A stretch of DNA of 64,000 nt, taken from assembly GCF_020329505.1 (NCBI RefSeq), contig NZ_JAGKJJ010000002.1, positions 124,001 through 188,000 of the forward strand, read 5' to 3'. Below are positions 1 to 8,233 of this stretch, piece by piece. The position numbers were made by a program, and so were the translations under genes. The notes under the pieces were generated by a model. The model ran no database searches. It worked only from the letters and a program-made list of their open reading frames with translations, and was not told where the DNA came from. Positions within the stretch are counted from its first letter, which is position 1. Each line of letters starts with the position of its first letter. The stretch is from Bradyrhizobium semiaridum. GTDB lineage: Bacteria > Pseudomonadota > Alphaproteobacteria > Rhizobiales > Xanthobacteraceae.

Positions 1-146
1 CCGCCGGAGGAATCCAGCACACGGCGGCCGTCCTCCGCGATCAGCCAGACGCCTTCGCCGCCGATCGCCTTCGGCGGGGTCTCGCGCAGGCTGCGATGCA
101 TCACGCGGCTCTTGTGGGCGGCCAAGATACTCATGATGACACTCAT
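1..146 (-). CDS. Class III (omega/ornithine-type) PLP aminotransferase, N-terminal fragment
   Basis: Partial gene running off the left edge; only about 48 N-terminal residues are visible. They include the stretch SRVMHRSLRETPPKAIGGEG followed by a segment ending LDSSGG, which is the usual opening of class III aminotransferases annotated as the aspartate aminotransferase family. The ATG at 146-144 overlaps the TGA of the RpiR regulator (145-143) in an ATGA junction, so the two genes are translationally coupled and form one minus-strand operon. An in-frame second ATG at 134 is possible. The substrate cannot be read from this fragment; the adjacent amino-acid permeases suggest an amino acid or diamine. 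Catalytic Lys and PLP motifs lie outside the window. Confidence 0.7.
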   Translation of the reverse strand, partial: MSVIMSILAAHKSRVMHRSLRETPPKAIGGEGVWLIAEDGRRVLDSSG

Positions 147-1018
147 CCTTTCTCGACAAAATATTGCGACATCTCGGCAAGCCGGCCCTCGGTCTCCTCC
201 AGCTTGCGCTTGGCGCCGGCGCCGCCGAGCGTGAAGGCGACCGCGGCGAGCGACTGCGCGACCGCGATCGCGCCGGTGAGGCTCGGGAAGAAGCCGGGCG
301 AGGCGGCGGCCTCGAACAGCAGCAGGTGATCGGCGCCTTCGGCCATCGGCGCCGCGAAACTGTCGGCGATCGCGATCAGCGTGGCGCGCGCCTGATGCGC
401 CGCGCTTGCCGTCTCGACGCTGACCGCGGTGTACGGCGCAAACCCGATCACGACCACGGCATCCTCGGCGCGGAAGGCGCCGTGGTCGAGATCGAACGGG
501 CCGGAGCCGCCGACCAGTTGCACCGCATCGGGACGGAACAAGCGAAGCTGGTAGGTCAACAATTCAGCGACGCTGCGGCAGCTGCGAAAGCCCGATATCC
601 AGACCCTGTTCGCGCTGTGCAGTGCACGCGCCGCATCTGCGACCGCATTGGCCGAAATGCGCGCAAGGCCCGCGGCCTCGGCCTCCAGCTTGTCGTGAAC
701 CAGCTTGACATCCGCGTTCGGTCCGGCACGGCGGCTTTTGGCGCGGCCGGAGAACGGCGAAGCCTGTGCCGGCCGGCGCGCCTCGGTGAGCGCGGCACGC
801 AATTCATCCCAGCCGGAATAGCCGAGCGCCTTGGCAAGACGGGTGAAGGAGGCGGGATCGGCGCCGGCGACGGCGGCGAGTTCGCGCATTGAGCGGGTGG
901 TGGCGTCGTAGTCATTGGCCGCGACAAAACGGCCGACTTCCTGCAACCGCATGGGCAGCGACGGCAATGCGCTGCACAATTCGTTGAGGGGCGATGGTTT
1001 CGGCTGGGCCTGGGCCAT
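143..1018 (-). CDS. MurR/RpiR family transcriptional regulator (HTH + SIS)
   Basis: About 291 residues from the ATG at 1018. The N-terminal third carries the HTH_6 pattern (AANDYDATTRSMRELAAVAG, then ADPASFTRLAKALGYSG). The C-terminal half is a sugar-isomerase (SIS) fold (VWISGFRSCRSVAELLTYQL, VVVIGFAPYTAVSVETA). RpiR regulators bind DNA as dimers and sense small ligands through SIS; the ligand here is unknown. I place the start at 1018 rather than further upstream because a perfect inverted repeat sits directly before it and would otherwise be inside the gene. It is divergent from the ABC permeases and coupled to the downstream aminotransferase, so it probably controls both directions and itself. 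Confidence 0.85.
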   Translation of the reverse strand: MAQAQPKPSPLNELCSALPSLPMRLQEVGRFVAANDYDATTRSMRELAAVAGADPASFTRLAKALGYSGWDELRAALTEARRPAQASPFSGRAKSRRAGPNADVKLVHDKLEAEAAGLARISANAVADAARALHSANRVWISGFRSCRSVAELLTYQLRLFRPDAVQLVGGSGPFDLDHGAFRAEDAVVVIGFAPYTAVSVETASAAHQARATLIAIADSFAAPMAEGADHLLLFEAAASPGFFPSLTGAIAVAQSLAAVAFTLGGAGAKRKLEETEGRLAEMSQYFVEKG

Positions 1019-1022
1019 GAAA

Positions 1023-1059
1023 CATATGTTGCATAAATCCTCAATTGGTGCAACATATG
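1023..1059. promoter_or_regulatory. Inverted-repeat operator candidate for the RpiR regulator
   Basis: Perfect 11-bp arms CATATGTTGCA (1023-1033) and TGCAACATATG (1049-1059) separated by 15 bp. The repeat lies in the divergent promoter between the regulator (start 1018) and the permease operon (start about 1102). Position and symmetry fit an autoregulated RpiR operator controlling both directions; binding itself is inferred. Confidence 0.65.
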
Positions 1060-1101
1060 AAGTGCGCCGCAGAAGATCGCTTCTCACAAGGATCCTGTGC
1101 T

Positions 1102-2289
1102 GTGACGACATCGACGCCGAAACGCCCTCCCGCCCGGCCCTTGCGGCTCTCGCTCGACGATCCGCGCATCGCCGGCCTGTTCTGGCAAATCCTGGTGGTT
1201 GGCATTGCCATCGGCATCGTCGCCTGGCTGTGGTCGAACGCGGTGCACAATCTCTCTGTGCGGCGCATCTCGACCGGCTTCGCCTTCCTCGGCCGTGAGG
1301 CCGGCATGCCGATTTCTGACAGCTGGATCGAGTATACGCCGAAGAACACCTATCTGCGCGCCTTCATCGTCGGCCTCGTCAATACGCTGCGCGTCGCGGT
1401 GATCGGCATCGTGCTTGCGACCGTGGTCGGCACGCTGGTCGGCATCGCACGGCTGTCGACCAACTGGCTGCTGTCGCGGCTCGCCGCCGTCTATGTCGAG
1501 GTGCTGCGCGACCTGCCGCTGCTGCTGCAGCTCTTGTTCTGGTATGTGCTGATGCAGGGCCTGCCGGCCGCGCGGCAGGCCTGGAAGCCGGTCGAGGGCG
1601 TGTTCCTGTCCAACCGCGGGCTGATCCTGCCGTCGGTGCCGCTGCACGACGCCAATCTGTGGACGCTGCTCGCGCTGATCATCGGACTGATCGTCTTCCT
1701 GATCGTCCGCCGCCGCCTGATCGCGCAGCAGATGCTCGACGGCAAGGCGCGGCCGGTCTGGCCCTACGCGCTCGGCCTGGTCGTCGCGCTGCCGGCACTG
1801 GTGTCGTTCCTCGTCGGGGCGAGCTGGAGCATCACGCTGCCCGAGCTGCGCGGCTTCAATTTCGTCGGCGGACTGACCTTGGCGCCGGAATATTTTGCGC
1901 TGCTGATCGCGCTCGTCACCTACACCTCGGCCTTCATCGCCGAGATCGTGCGCAGCGGCATCCAGGCGGTGCCGCGCGGACAGTGGGATGCCGCCAAGGC
2001 GCTGGGCCTGAAACCGAGCTTCTCGCTGCAGCACATCGTGCTGCCGCAGGCGCTGCGCGTCATCATCCCGCCGATGACCAGCCAGTATCTCAACCTTACG
2101 AAAAACTCCTCGCTCGCGGTGGCGGTCGGCTATCAGGACATCGTCTCGATCGCCAACACCACGCTGAACCAGACCGGGCAGGCGATCGAGTCGATCGCGT
2201 TGATCATGATGGTGTTCCTCACCATCAGCCTCGGCATCAGCCTGTTCATGAACTGGTACAATGCGCGGATCGCGCTGGTGGAGCGCTGA
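1102..2289 (+). CDS. Polar amino-acid ABC transporter permease, AapQ-like
   Basis: Inner-membrane permease of about 395 residues in the long AapQ/BztB size class. It carries the characteristic late EAA loop (AEIVRSGIQAVPRGQWDAAK ... ALGLKP) and an N-terminal permease signature (AFIVGLVNTLRVAVIGIVLA). I prefer the GTG at 1102, which has AAGGA about nine bases upstream (1088-1092). An ATG at 1057 in the same frame lies inside the inverted repeat and would add 15 residues. It is followed one base later by a second permease. No solute-binding protein or ATPase is visible in this window; these may lie beyond the left edge with the aminotransferase. Confidence 0.85.
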   Translation: MTTSTPKRPPARPLRLSLDDPRIAGLFWQILVVGIAIGIVAWLWSNAVHNLSVRRISTGFAFLGREAGMPISDSWIEYTPKNTYLRAFIVGLVNTLRVAVIGIVLATVVGTLVGIARLSTNWLLSRLAAVYVEVLRDLPLLLQLLFWYVLMQGLPAARQAWKPVEGVFLSNRGLILPSVPLHDANLWTLLALIIGLIVFLIVRRRLIAQQMLDGKARPVWPYALGLVVALPALVSFLVGASWSITLPELRGFNFVGGLTLAPEYFALLIALVTYTSAFIAEIVRSGIQAVPRGQWDAAKALGLKPSFSLQHIVLPQALRVIIPPMTSQYLNLTKNSSLAVAVGYQDIVSIANTTLNQTGQAIESIALIMMVFLTISLGISLFMNWYNARIALVER

Positions 2290-2290
2290 C

Positions 2291-3412
2291 ATGAGCTCGC
2301 TCGCCCACGTTCCGCAAGATCCGCTTCCGATCGGCCGGCCGCGCGTGCAGCGCACGCTCGGCGGCCGGATCGTGCTCTGGCTGCGCACGAACCTGTTTCC
2401 GTCGGTCACCTCGACCATCGTGACGCTGCTGCTGCTGGCGGTGTTGGGCAAGGCCTGCATCGCGCTGTGGCAATGGGGCATCGCCAACGCGATCTGGTTC
2501 GTCGCCGGCAACGACACCAGCGCCTGCCGCGCGCTGCGCGGCGTCGGCGCCTGCTGGGCGGTGATCCCCGAAAAGTACCGCTTCATCCTGTTCGGCACCT
2601 ATCCGTTCGACGAGCAGTGGCGGCCGGCGCTGGTGGTCGTGATCTTCATCGCGCTGTTCGCGGTCTCGAGCCGCCGCAGCTTCTGGCGCAAGGAGCTGTT
2701 CCTGCTCTGGGTCGTCGCCCTCGCCGTGATCGGCTGCCTGATGTGGGGCGGCTTCCTCGGCATGTCCTACGTCTCGCAGGACCGTTGGGGCGGCCTGCCG
2801 GTGACGCTGATCCTGGCGACCTTCGGGCTTGCCGTCGGCTTCCCGCTCGGAATTCTGGTCGCGCTCGGCCGGCGCTCGAAGCTGCCGGCGATCCGCTCGC
2901 TCTGCGTACTCTATGTCGAACTGATCCGCGGCGTGCCGCTGATCAGTCTGCTGTTCATGGCGAGCGTGATGTTCCCGCTGTTCATGCCCGACGGCGTCAA
3001 CATCGACAAATTGCTGCGCGCGCAGATCGCCTTCATCCTCTACGCCGGCGCCTATCTTGCGGAAGTGGTGCGCGGTGGCTTGCAGGCGGTGCCGCGCGGA
3101 CAGTCGGAGGCGGCGGATGCGCTCGGCCTGTCCTACTGGCGCAAGAACCTCTTGATCGTGCTGCCGCAGGCCATCCGTCACGTCATCCCGCCGCTGGTCA
3201 ACACCTTCATCGCCTTCTTCAAGGATACCAGCCTGGTGCTGATCATCGGCATCTTCGACCTGCTGACGACGGCGAAGACCGCGATCATCGATCCGGCCTG
3301 GCAGTCCTTCAGTGTCGAGGTCTACGTCTTCGTCGGCGTGATCTATTTTGCCTTCTGCTTCGCGATGTCGCGCTACAGCCGCAGCCTCGAGGCACAACGC
3401 GGGCCGACCTGA
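2291..3412 (+). CDS. Polar amino-acid ABC transporter permease, AapM-like
   Basis: Partner permease of about 373 residues, starting at the ATG one base after the stop of the AapQ-like gene. The EAA loop reads AEVVRGGLQAVPRGQSEAAD. The length and the extended N-terminal half before the conserved permease core match AapM/BztC-type subunits. The two permeases should form a heterodimeric channel. The usual aapP-type ATPase gene does not follow; the next gene is an unrelated transglycosylase, so the operon appears to end here. Confidence 0.85.
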   Translation: MSSLAHVPQDPLPIGRPRVQRTLGGRIVLWLRTNLFPSVTSTIVTLLLLAVLGKACIALWQWGIANAIWFVAGNDTSACRALRGVGACWAVIPEKYRFILFGTYPFDEQWRPALVVVIFIALFAVSSRRSFWRKELFLLWVVALAVIGCLMWGGFLGMSYVSQDRWGGLPVTLILATFGLAVGFPLGILVALGRRSKLPAIRSLCVLYVELIRGVPLISLLFMASVMFPLFMPDGVNIDKLLRAQIAFILYAGAYLAEVVRGGLQAVPRGQSEAADALGLSYWRKNLLIVLPQAIRHVIPPLVNTFIAFFKDTSLVLIIGIFDLLTTAKTAIIDPAWQSFSVEVYVFVGVIYFAFCFAMSRYSRSLEAQRGPT

Positions 3413-3546
3413 GGCGAGCACCGCGCCGGGCGCGCAGCAGGCGAGTGCTTCGTTTCCGGGGCCGAGCCGGATCCAGGCTCGATCCACAATCTTCTGCCCT
3501 CGGCGCGGCGCCGATGCTATGATCCGCGCGCATTGGCTTCATTTTG

Positions 3547-4626
3547 ATGCGCTCTTTCATGCAGTCTATTTGCGGGCGGCGACAGATTTATCGATGGTTT
3601 CCACGAGCGGCCGTCGGCTCGGCCTGCCTGCTGCTGCTCGTCCGTCTGGCCAGCGCCGAACCTGCCGGCCATGTCGAGCTCGCGCCGGCTGCGCCACGCG
3701 CCGACCTGGTGCAAACGGAAGCATCCGGTCCGAACACGAAAGCCGGTGAGACCAATAATGCGGCCGATCGTCCGGCACCGGACTCTCCTGCTTCATCCGC
3801 TCCAGCTCCGGCGCAAACGCCGTCGGCCGCAAAGCTCGAGGGGCCGCAGCAATACTGCAAGGTGTTGGAAGAGACGGCGCTGAAGAACGGCTTGCCGCCG
3901 GACTTCTTCGTCCGGCTGATCTGGCAGGAAAGCAATTTCGATCCCAACTCGGTCAGCCACGCCGGCGCCCAGGGCATTGCGCAGTTCATGCCGGGTACCG
4001 CGCGCTGGCGCGGTCTCGCCGATCCGTTCGAGCCGCTGCCTGCCATCCAGGAATCCGCCCGCTGGCTGCGCGAGTTGCGCGAGCAATTCGGCAATCTTGG
4101 CCTTGCAGCGGCAGCTTACAATGGTGGCCCGCGGCGGGTTCAGGATTGGCTGGCGGGACGCGGCAACCTGCCCGGCGAAACCCGTGCCTATGTCCGGATC
4201 ATCACTGGCAAGTCCGCCGAGGAATGGGCGCAGGGTTCGCTGGAAGATCGCGTCCACACCGCCGCCGCCATGGCGTGCGGCGACATCGTGCGCGGCACGC
4301 TGGTCAAGGCGCTTCCTGCTGGACCAAGGGGACCCGGACGCGAGCCTGCGACACCTGCACAACAGGCGGCGTGGGGACCTTGGGGACTGCAACTGGCGGG
4401 CGGCCCGTCGCAATCCAGAGTGCTCGCCGATTACCAACAGCTTCAGAAGCGCTTCGCGCCCGTACTCGGCGATCGCGCGCCGCTGGTGCTGCGAACCAGC
4501 CGGGCCGGACCGGGCTCGGCATCCTGGTATCTCGTCCGCGTCGCCGAGACCACCCGTGAGCGCGCCAACCAGCTGTGCGCGCGCCTTGAGAAGATCGGCG
4601 GGAGCTGTCTGGTGTTTCGAAACTAG
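3547..4626 (+). CDS. Lytic murein transglycosylase (SLT domain)
   Basis: About 359 residues. An N-terminal export signal (hydrophobic ACLLLLVRLASAEPA) is followed by a Pro/Ala-rich linker (roughly 40-105) and a soluble-lytic-transglycosylase domain. The catalytic Glu is in the motif IWQESNFDPNSVS, and the family signatures GAQGIAQFMPGTA and AAAYNGGPRRVQDW are intact. The C-terminal part resembles an SPOR-like tail (SWYLVRVAETTRERANQLCA) that could bind denuded glycan. It would cleave peptidoglycan in the periplasm, leaving anhydro-muramic ends. The ATG at 3547 is chosen (TTG at 3544 is adjacent); a second ATG at 3559 is possible. No clear Shine-Dalgarno site is seen. Confidence 0.88.
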   Translation: MRSFMQSICGRRQIYRWFPRAAVGSACLLLLVRLASAEPAGHVELAPAAPRADLVQTEASGPNTKAGETNNAADRPAPDSPASSAPAPAQTPSAAKLEGPQQYCKVLEETALKNGLPPDFFVRLIWQESNFDPNSVSHAGAQGIAQFMPGTARWRGLADPFEPLPAIQESARWLRELREQFGNLGLAAAAYNGGPRRVQDWLAGRGNLPGETRAYVRIITGKSAEEWAQGSLEDRVHTAAAMACGDIVRGTLVKALPAGPRGPGREPATPAQQAAWGPWGLQLAGGPSQSRVLADYQQLQKRFAPVLGDRAPLVLRTSRAGPGSASWYLVRVAETTRERANQLCARLEKIGGSCLVFRN

Positions 4627-4732
4627 ATCACCTTGTAAGAGCGCAAGGCGTGGATGGTGACATCGCGCTGTTCGTGAGTATCCTCTGCTGCCACCGTTAC
4701 AGCGCCCGTCCACCGTCTTCACAAGAGGCATC

Positions 4733-5485
4733 ATGACCAGCACCATCGAAGCTCTCGACAGCGGCTATCGCTTCATGCCCGGCGTCAGCCAGTATTCCTG
4801 CGGCGTCGCTGCGCTGCCCGGTTTCGCCATCGAGCGGGTCAGGTTCTACGAGCCCGTGCCGCTGAGCGCGGGCTTTGCCAGGATCGCCGAGATCGTTAAA
4901 GCCACCGGCCGGCCGCTGATGGCGTTCGCCGCCTGCGAATTGCGCTCGCCGGCGCCGTTCACCGAGGATGGTTTCAAGGCGTTCAACGAAGTCTACACCG
5001 AGACGCTGATCGCGTGGGGCGTGATGCGCAATGGCGTCAATCCGGTGGCGCGCAGCAATGTCTGTCCGAAGATCGACCCGCCCGCCGAGCCCAGCTTCCA
5101 CGCGTTCTGCTACACGGTGCTGGCGCCCAAGGACGCGTCGCCAAGCTTTGTCGTCGCCGGCAGCGGCGAGTCGGTCGAGGGCAAGGCCAATTATCGCGAC
5201 CATACCGTCGCGTCCGGCGACACCAGCCCGGCCGGCATGCGAGCTAAGGCGAACTTTGTGCTCGACGAGATGGAGCGCCGCATGCACGCGTTCGGCGCCT
5301 CGTGGCGGGACACCACCGCGGTACAACTTTACACCGTGCACGACGCCTATCCTGTCCTTGAGAGCGAACTCGGCCGCCGCGGCGTGTTTCGCAACGGTTT
5401 GACCTGGCATTTCGACCGGCCGCCGGTGGTCGGGCTCGACTTCGAGATGGATTGCCGGCGCGTGCATCGCGAACGCGTAGTCTGA
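4733..5485 (+). CDS. Conserved protein, possible CnbZ/RidA-like 2-aminomuconate-type deaminase
   Basis: 250 residues with no signal peptide. The ATG at 4733 has AAGAGG about six bases upstream. The middle segment (FAACELRSPAPFTEDGFKAF, then GVNPVARSNVCP) reminds me of proteins annotated as 2-amino-5-chloromuconate deaminase CnbZ, a distant RidA-superfamily group, but I recognise this only loosely. It opens the run that continues with amine oxidase, cytochrome c and a bona fide RidA protein, which fits enamine/imine chemistry. If the call is right it would hydrolyse an enamine to a keto acid with release of ammonia in the cytoplasm. Otherwise treat it as an uncharacterised conserved protein. 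Confidence 0.5.
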   Translation: MTSTIEALDSGYRFMPGVSQYSCGVAALPGFAIERVRFYEPVPLSAGFARIAEIVKATGRPLMAFAACELRSPAPFTEDGFKAFNEVYTETLIAWGVMRNGVNPVARSNVCPKIDPPAEPSFHAFCYTVLAPKDASPSFVVAGSGESVEGKANYRDHTVASGDTSPAGMRAKANFVLDEMERRMHAFGASWRDTTAVQLYTVHDAYPVLESELGRRGVFRNGLTWHFDRPPVVGLDFEMDCRRVHRERVV

Positions 5486-5583
5486 CGTATCAAAAGCGCG
5501 TGTGGGCGCATGCGGAGACGTATGCCCTTTCTTGACTCCGGTCGCGTCAGCCGTTTCCTTCTCTCAACGATCGATACGGCTGG

Positions 5584-7185
5584 GTGAATGCGGTGCAGAA
5601 CGGATCCGTGATCAGGCGTCGGGATTTGCTGGCGCTGATCGGTACCATCGCCGGCAGCTCGGCGATGTATCACGCGATGACCAGCCTCGGCTTCGCGTCC
5701 GAGTCAGCCTACAGGGGACCGCTGAAGCTCGCAGGCGATCCGAAGGGCGCCTCCGTGCTGATCCTCGGCGCTGGTCTCGCCGGCATGACGGCGGCACTGG
5801 AATTGCGCAAGGCCGGCTACAAGGTCCAGATCCTCGAATTCAACAGCCGCCCCGGCGGCCGCAACTGGACCATCCGCGGCGGCGACAGCATTGTCGAGCT
5901 CGGCGGCTTCAAGCAGACATGCGAATTCGAGCAGGGGCTCTACATCAATCCCGGGCCGTGGCGGATTCCCTATCATCATCGCGCGCTGCTCGATTACTGC
6001 AAGCGGCTCAACGTGGCGCTGGAGCCGTTCATACAGCTCAACCACAACGCCTATCTGCACGCGACGCGCGCATTCAATGGCACGCCGCAACGCATCCGCA
6101 GCATCAAGGCGGATTTCCAGGGCCAAGTGTCCGAGTTGCTCGCCAAGGTCACGCAGCAGGGCAGGCTCGACGAGGCCGTCAGCAAGGAGGATCAGGAAAT
6201 CCTGCTGCAATCGCTGCGCGCCTGGGGCGCGCTCGATCGCGACTACAAGTACAGCGCCAACATGTTGTCATCCGAGTTCCGCGGCTATGCGCGCGATCCC
6301 GGCGGCGGGCTGTCGGCCGATCCGCTGCCGAGCGAGCCGATCGCGCTGTCGGAGATCCTGCGCTCGCGGCTGTGGCGATATCTGCAGGCCTTCGCCCGCT
6401 ACAATTTCCAGACTACGATGTTCCAGCCGGTCGGCGGCATGGACATGATCGGCAAGGCGTTCGCGCGCGAGGTCGGCGATCTCATCCGCTACAACGCCAA
6501 GGTGACGCAGGTCCAGCAGAACGGCTCCGGCGTCACCGTCAGCTATGTCGATACGGCCAATCCTTCGGCTGTGCAGCAGGCCACCGCCGACTGGTGCATC
6601 TGCACCATCCCGCTGTCGATCCTCAGCCAGCTGCCGGTCGATGTCGGCGCGCCCATGAAGAATGCAATCGACGCCTTGCCCTATGCCGGCTCGGTAAAGG
6701 TCGGGCTGCAATTCAAGCGCCGCTTCTGGGAAGAGGACGAGGCGATCTATGGCGGCATCAGCTACACGGATTTGCCGATCCGGCAGATCGCCTATCCGAA
6801 CTACGACTTCAACCGCAGTGGCCGCGGCATCCTGCTCGGCGCCTATCTGTTCGAAGGCGCCAATTCCTACGAGTTCACTGCGATGCCGCCGGCCGAGCGG
6901 GTCGCGAGCGCGGTCGAATTCGGTGCCAAGATCCATCCGCAATACCGCAAGGAGTTCGAGACCGGCGTGGCAGTGGCCTGGCACCGTGTGCCGTTTACGC
7001 TCGGTTGCAGCGGCGAATGGAGCGATGCCGGGCGCGCGCAGCATTACCGCAATCTCTGCCAGATCGATGGCCGCATCGTGCTGGCGGGCGAGCACGCCTC
7101 CGACCTGCCCGCGTGGCAGGAGGGCGCGATCCTCTCATCGCTCGATGCGATCGCGCGGCTGCACGAACGCGTGGTGAAGATATGA
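5584..7185 (+). CDS. Tat-exported flavin monoamine oxidase/dehydrogenase
   Basis: About 533 residues. The N-terminus has a twin-arginine-type signal (VIRRRDLLALIGTIAG). A Rossmann FAD motif follows (VLILGAGLAGMTAALELRKA ... FNSRPGGRNWT), and the C-terminus ends with the amine-oxidase FAD closure (GRIVLAGEHASDLPAWQEGA). The family oxidises primary or secondary amines to imines. The stop overlaps the start of a c-type cytochrome gene (ATGA), which suggests that cytochrome c rather than oxygen accepts the electrons, as in NicA2-type enzymes. The GTG at 5584 is a weak start; a GTG at 5608 just before the twin arginines is an alternative. The substrate is unknown. Confidence 0.85.
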   Translation: MNAVQNGSVIRRRDLLALIGTIAGSSAMYHAMTSLGFASESAYRGPLKLAGDPKGASVLILGAGLAGMTAALELRKAGYKVQILEFNSRPGGRNWTIRGGDSIVELGGFKQTCEFEQGLYINPGPWRIPYHHRALLDYCKRLNVALEPFIQLNHNAYLHATRAFNGTPQRIRSIKADFQGQVSELLAKVTQQGRLDEAVSKEDQEILLQSLRAWGALDRDYKYSANMLSSEFRGYARDPGGGLSADPLPSEPIALSEILRSRLWRYLQAFARYNFQTTMFQPVGGMDMIGKAFAREVGDLIRYNAKVTQVQQNGSGVTVSYVDTANPSAVQQATADWCICTIPLSILSQLPVDVGAPMKNAIDALPYAGSVKVGLQFKRRFWEEDEAIYGGISYTDLPIRQIAYPNYDFNRSGRGILLGAYLFEGANSYEFTAMPPAERVASAVEFGAKIHPQYRKEFETGVAVAWHRVPFTLGCSGEWSDAGRAQHYRNLCQIDGRIVLAGEHASDLPAWQEGAILSSLDAIARLHERVVKI

Positions 7186-7592
7186 TGCGCTGGGCAACGA
7201 CATCGGCGGCGGCAGCGCTGACGCTGCTGTCGGCCACCGCGGCAATCGGGCAGGACGGCGCCGCCAGCCGCCGCACCTTCTCCGACGGCTACCGCTTCGT
7301 CGAGATGACCGGCGAGGAGCTGTTCGCCAATGTCTGCCAAGGTTGCCACATGCCGGACGCGACCGGGGCGAGCGGCGCCGGCAACTATCCGTCACTGGCC
7401 GCCAACAAGAATCTCGAAACCGGCAGCTATCCGGTGTTCCTCGTCATCAACGGCCGCCGCGGCATGCCGGCCTTCGGCGACATGATGACCGATGGTCAGG
7501 TCGCCGCCGTCGTGAATTATCTGCGGACGCATTTCGGCAACGATTATCAGGACGCGGTATCGACGAAGGACGTCCAGGATGCCCGCCGCTAG
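7182..7592 (+). CDS. Periplasmic c-type cytochrome
   Basis: About 136 residues: a signal peptide (TTSAAAALTLLSATAAIG), one haem-attachment site CQGCH at residues 52-56, and a probable axial methionine near residue 95 in GRRGMPAF. The start ATG at 7182 overlaps the TGA of the amine oxidase gene, so the two are translationally coupled. The likely role is to receive electrons from the exported amine oxidase and pass them to a terminal oxidase; that partnership is inferred from gene coupling. Confidence 0.87.
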   Translation: MMRWATTSAAAALTLLSATAAIGQDGAASRRTFSDGYRFVEMTGEELFANVCQGCHMPDATGASGAGNYPSLAANKNLETGSYPVFLVINGRRGMPAFGDMMTDGQVAAVVNYLRTHFGNDYQDAVSTKDVQDARR

Positions 7593-7616
7593 CCGCGATC
7601 AAGCAATGGGGGACTC

Positions 7617-8105
7617 ATGAAACTCGCAACTCTCGTTCTCGGCGCCATGCTGTCCGTCGCGGCGGCCGCTGCCTCTGCCGAGGTGATCCGCCATCCGATT
7701 CCGAACTCGACGTTCCCGATTGCGCAGGCGGTCACCGTCACTGGCAATGCCACGACGGTCTACGTCAGCGGCCAGGTGCCGCCGGTCATCAACAAGGATG
7801 CCGATCCATCGAGCGTGCAGGCGTTCGGCGATACCAAGACCCAGACCGTCGGCGTGCTCAACCGCATCAAGGGCATCCTGGAAGGCCAGGGGCTCGGCAT
7901 GGGCGACGTCGTCAAGATGCAGGTGTTTTTAGTGCACAACGCCTCTGCGCCGATGAACTTCAAGGCCTTCATGGAAGGTTACACCCAGTTCTTCGGCGGC
8001 AGCCAGCCGAACCTGCCGGCACGCTCGGTGGTCGGCGTCGCTGCGCTCGCCAATCCCGGCTTCCTGGTCGAGATCGAGGTGATCGCGGTCAAGGAGACGA
8101 AATAA
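7617..8105 (+). CDS. Exported RidA/YjgF family protein
   Basis: 162 residues. Unlike ordinary cytoplasmic RidA it has a clear signal peptide (MKLATLVLGAMLSVAAAAAS ending in AEV). The RidA fold shows in TVYVSGQVPP, the segment MQVFLVHNASAPMNFKAF and the conserved PARSVVGVAAL with the carboxylate-binding Arg, ending in VEIEVIAV. RidA proteins hydrolyse reactive enamines/imines to carbonyls and ammonia. Starting 24 bases after the cytochrome gene, it would process the imine formed by the amine oxidase in the periplasm. Export of a RidA protein is unusual. Confidence 0.85.
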   Translation: MKLATLVLGAMLSVAAAAASAEVIRHPIPNSTFPIAQAVTVTGNATTVYVSGQVPPVINKDADPSSVQAFGDTKTQTVGVLNRIKGILEGQGLGMGDVVKMQVFLVHNASAPMNFKAFMEGYTQFFGGSQPNLPARSVVGVAALANPGFLVEIEVIAVKETK

Positions 8106-8233
8106 GGTCTCTAAATAACGCGCGAAATTGCGGGGCATGCGCGCGGAAATTGAAGGGCTCGCCGCCTTGCCAAAGACGCTGGCGCCTGTCTGAATTCAGC
8201 CGGCGAGACGGTGAGAACTCCGGGGAGAGCGTC

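Noticed and set aside
1084..2598. A 504-codon minus-strand open frame across the two ABC permease genes
   Set aside because: Low-complexity Arg/Asp/Gln-rich translation, antisense to two recognisable permeases.
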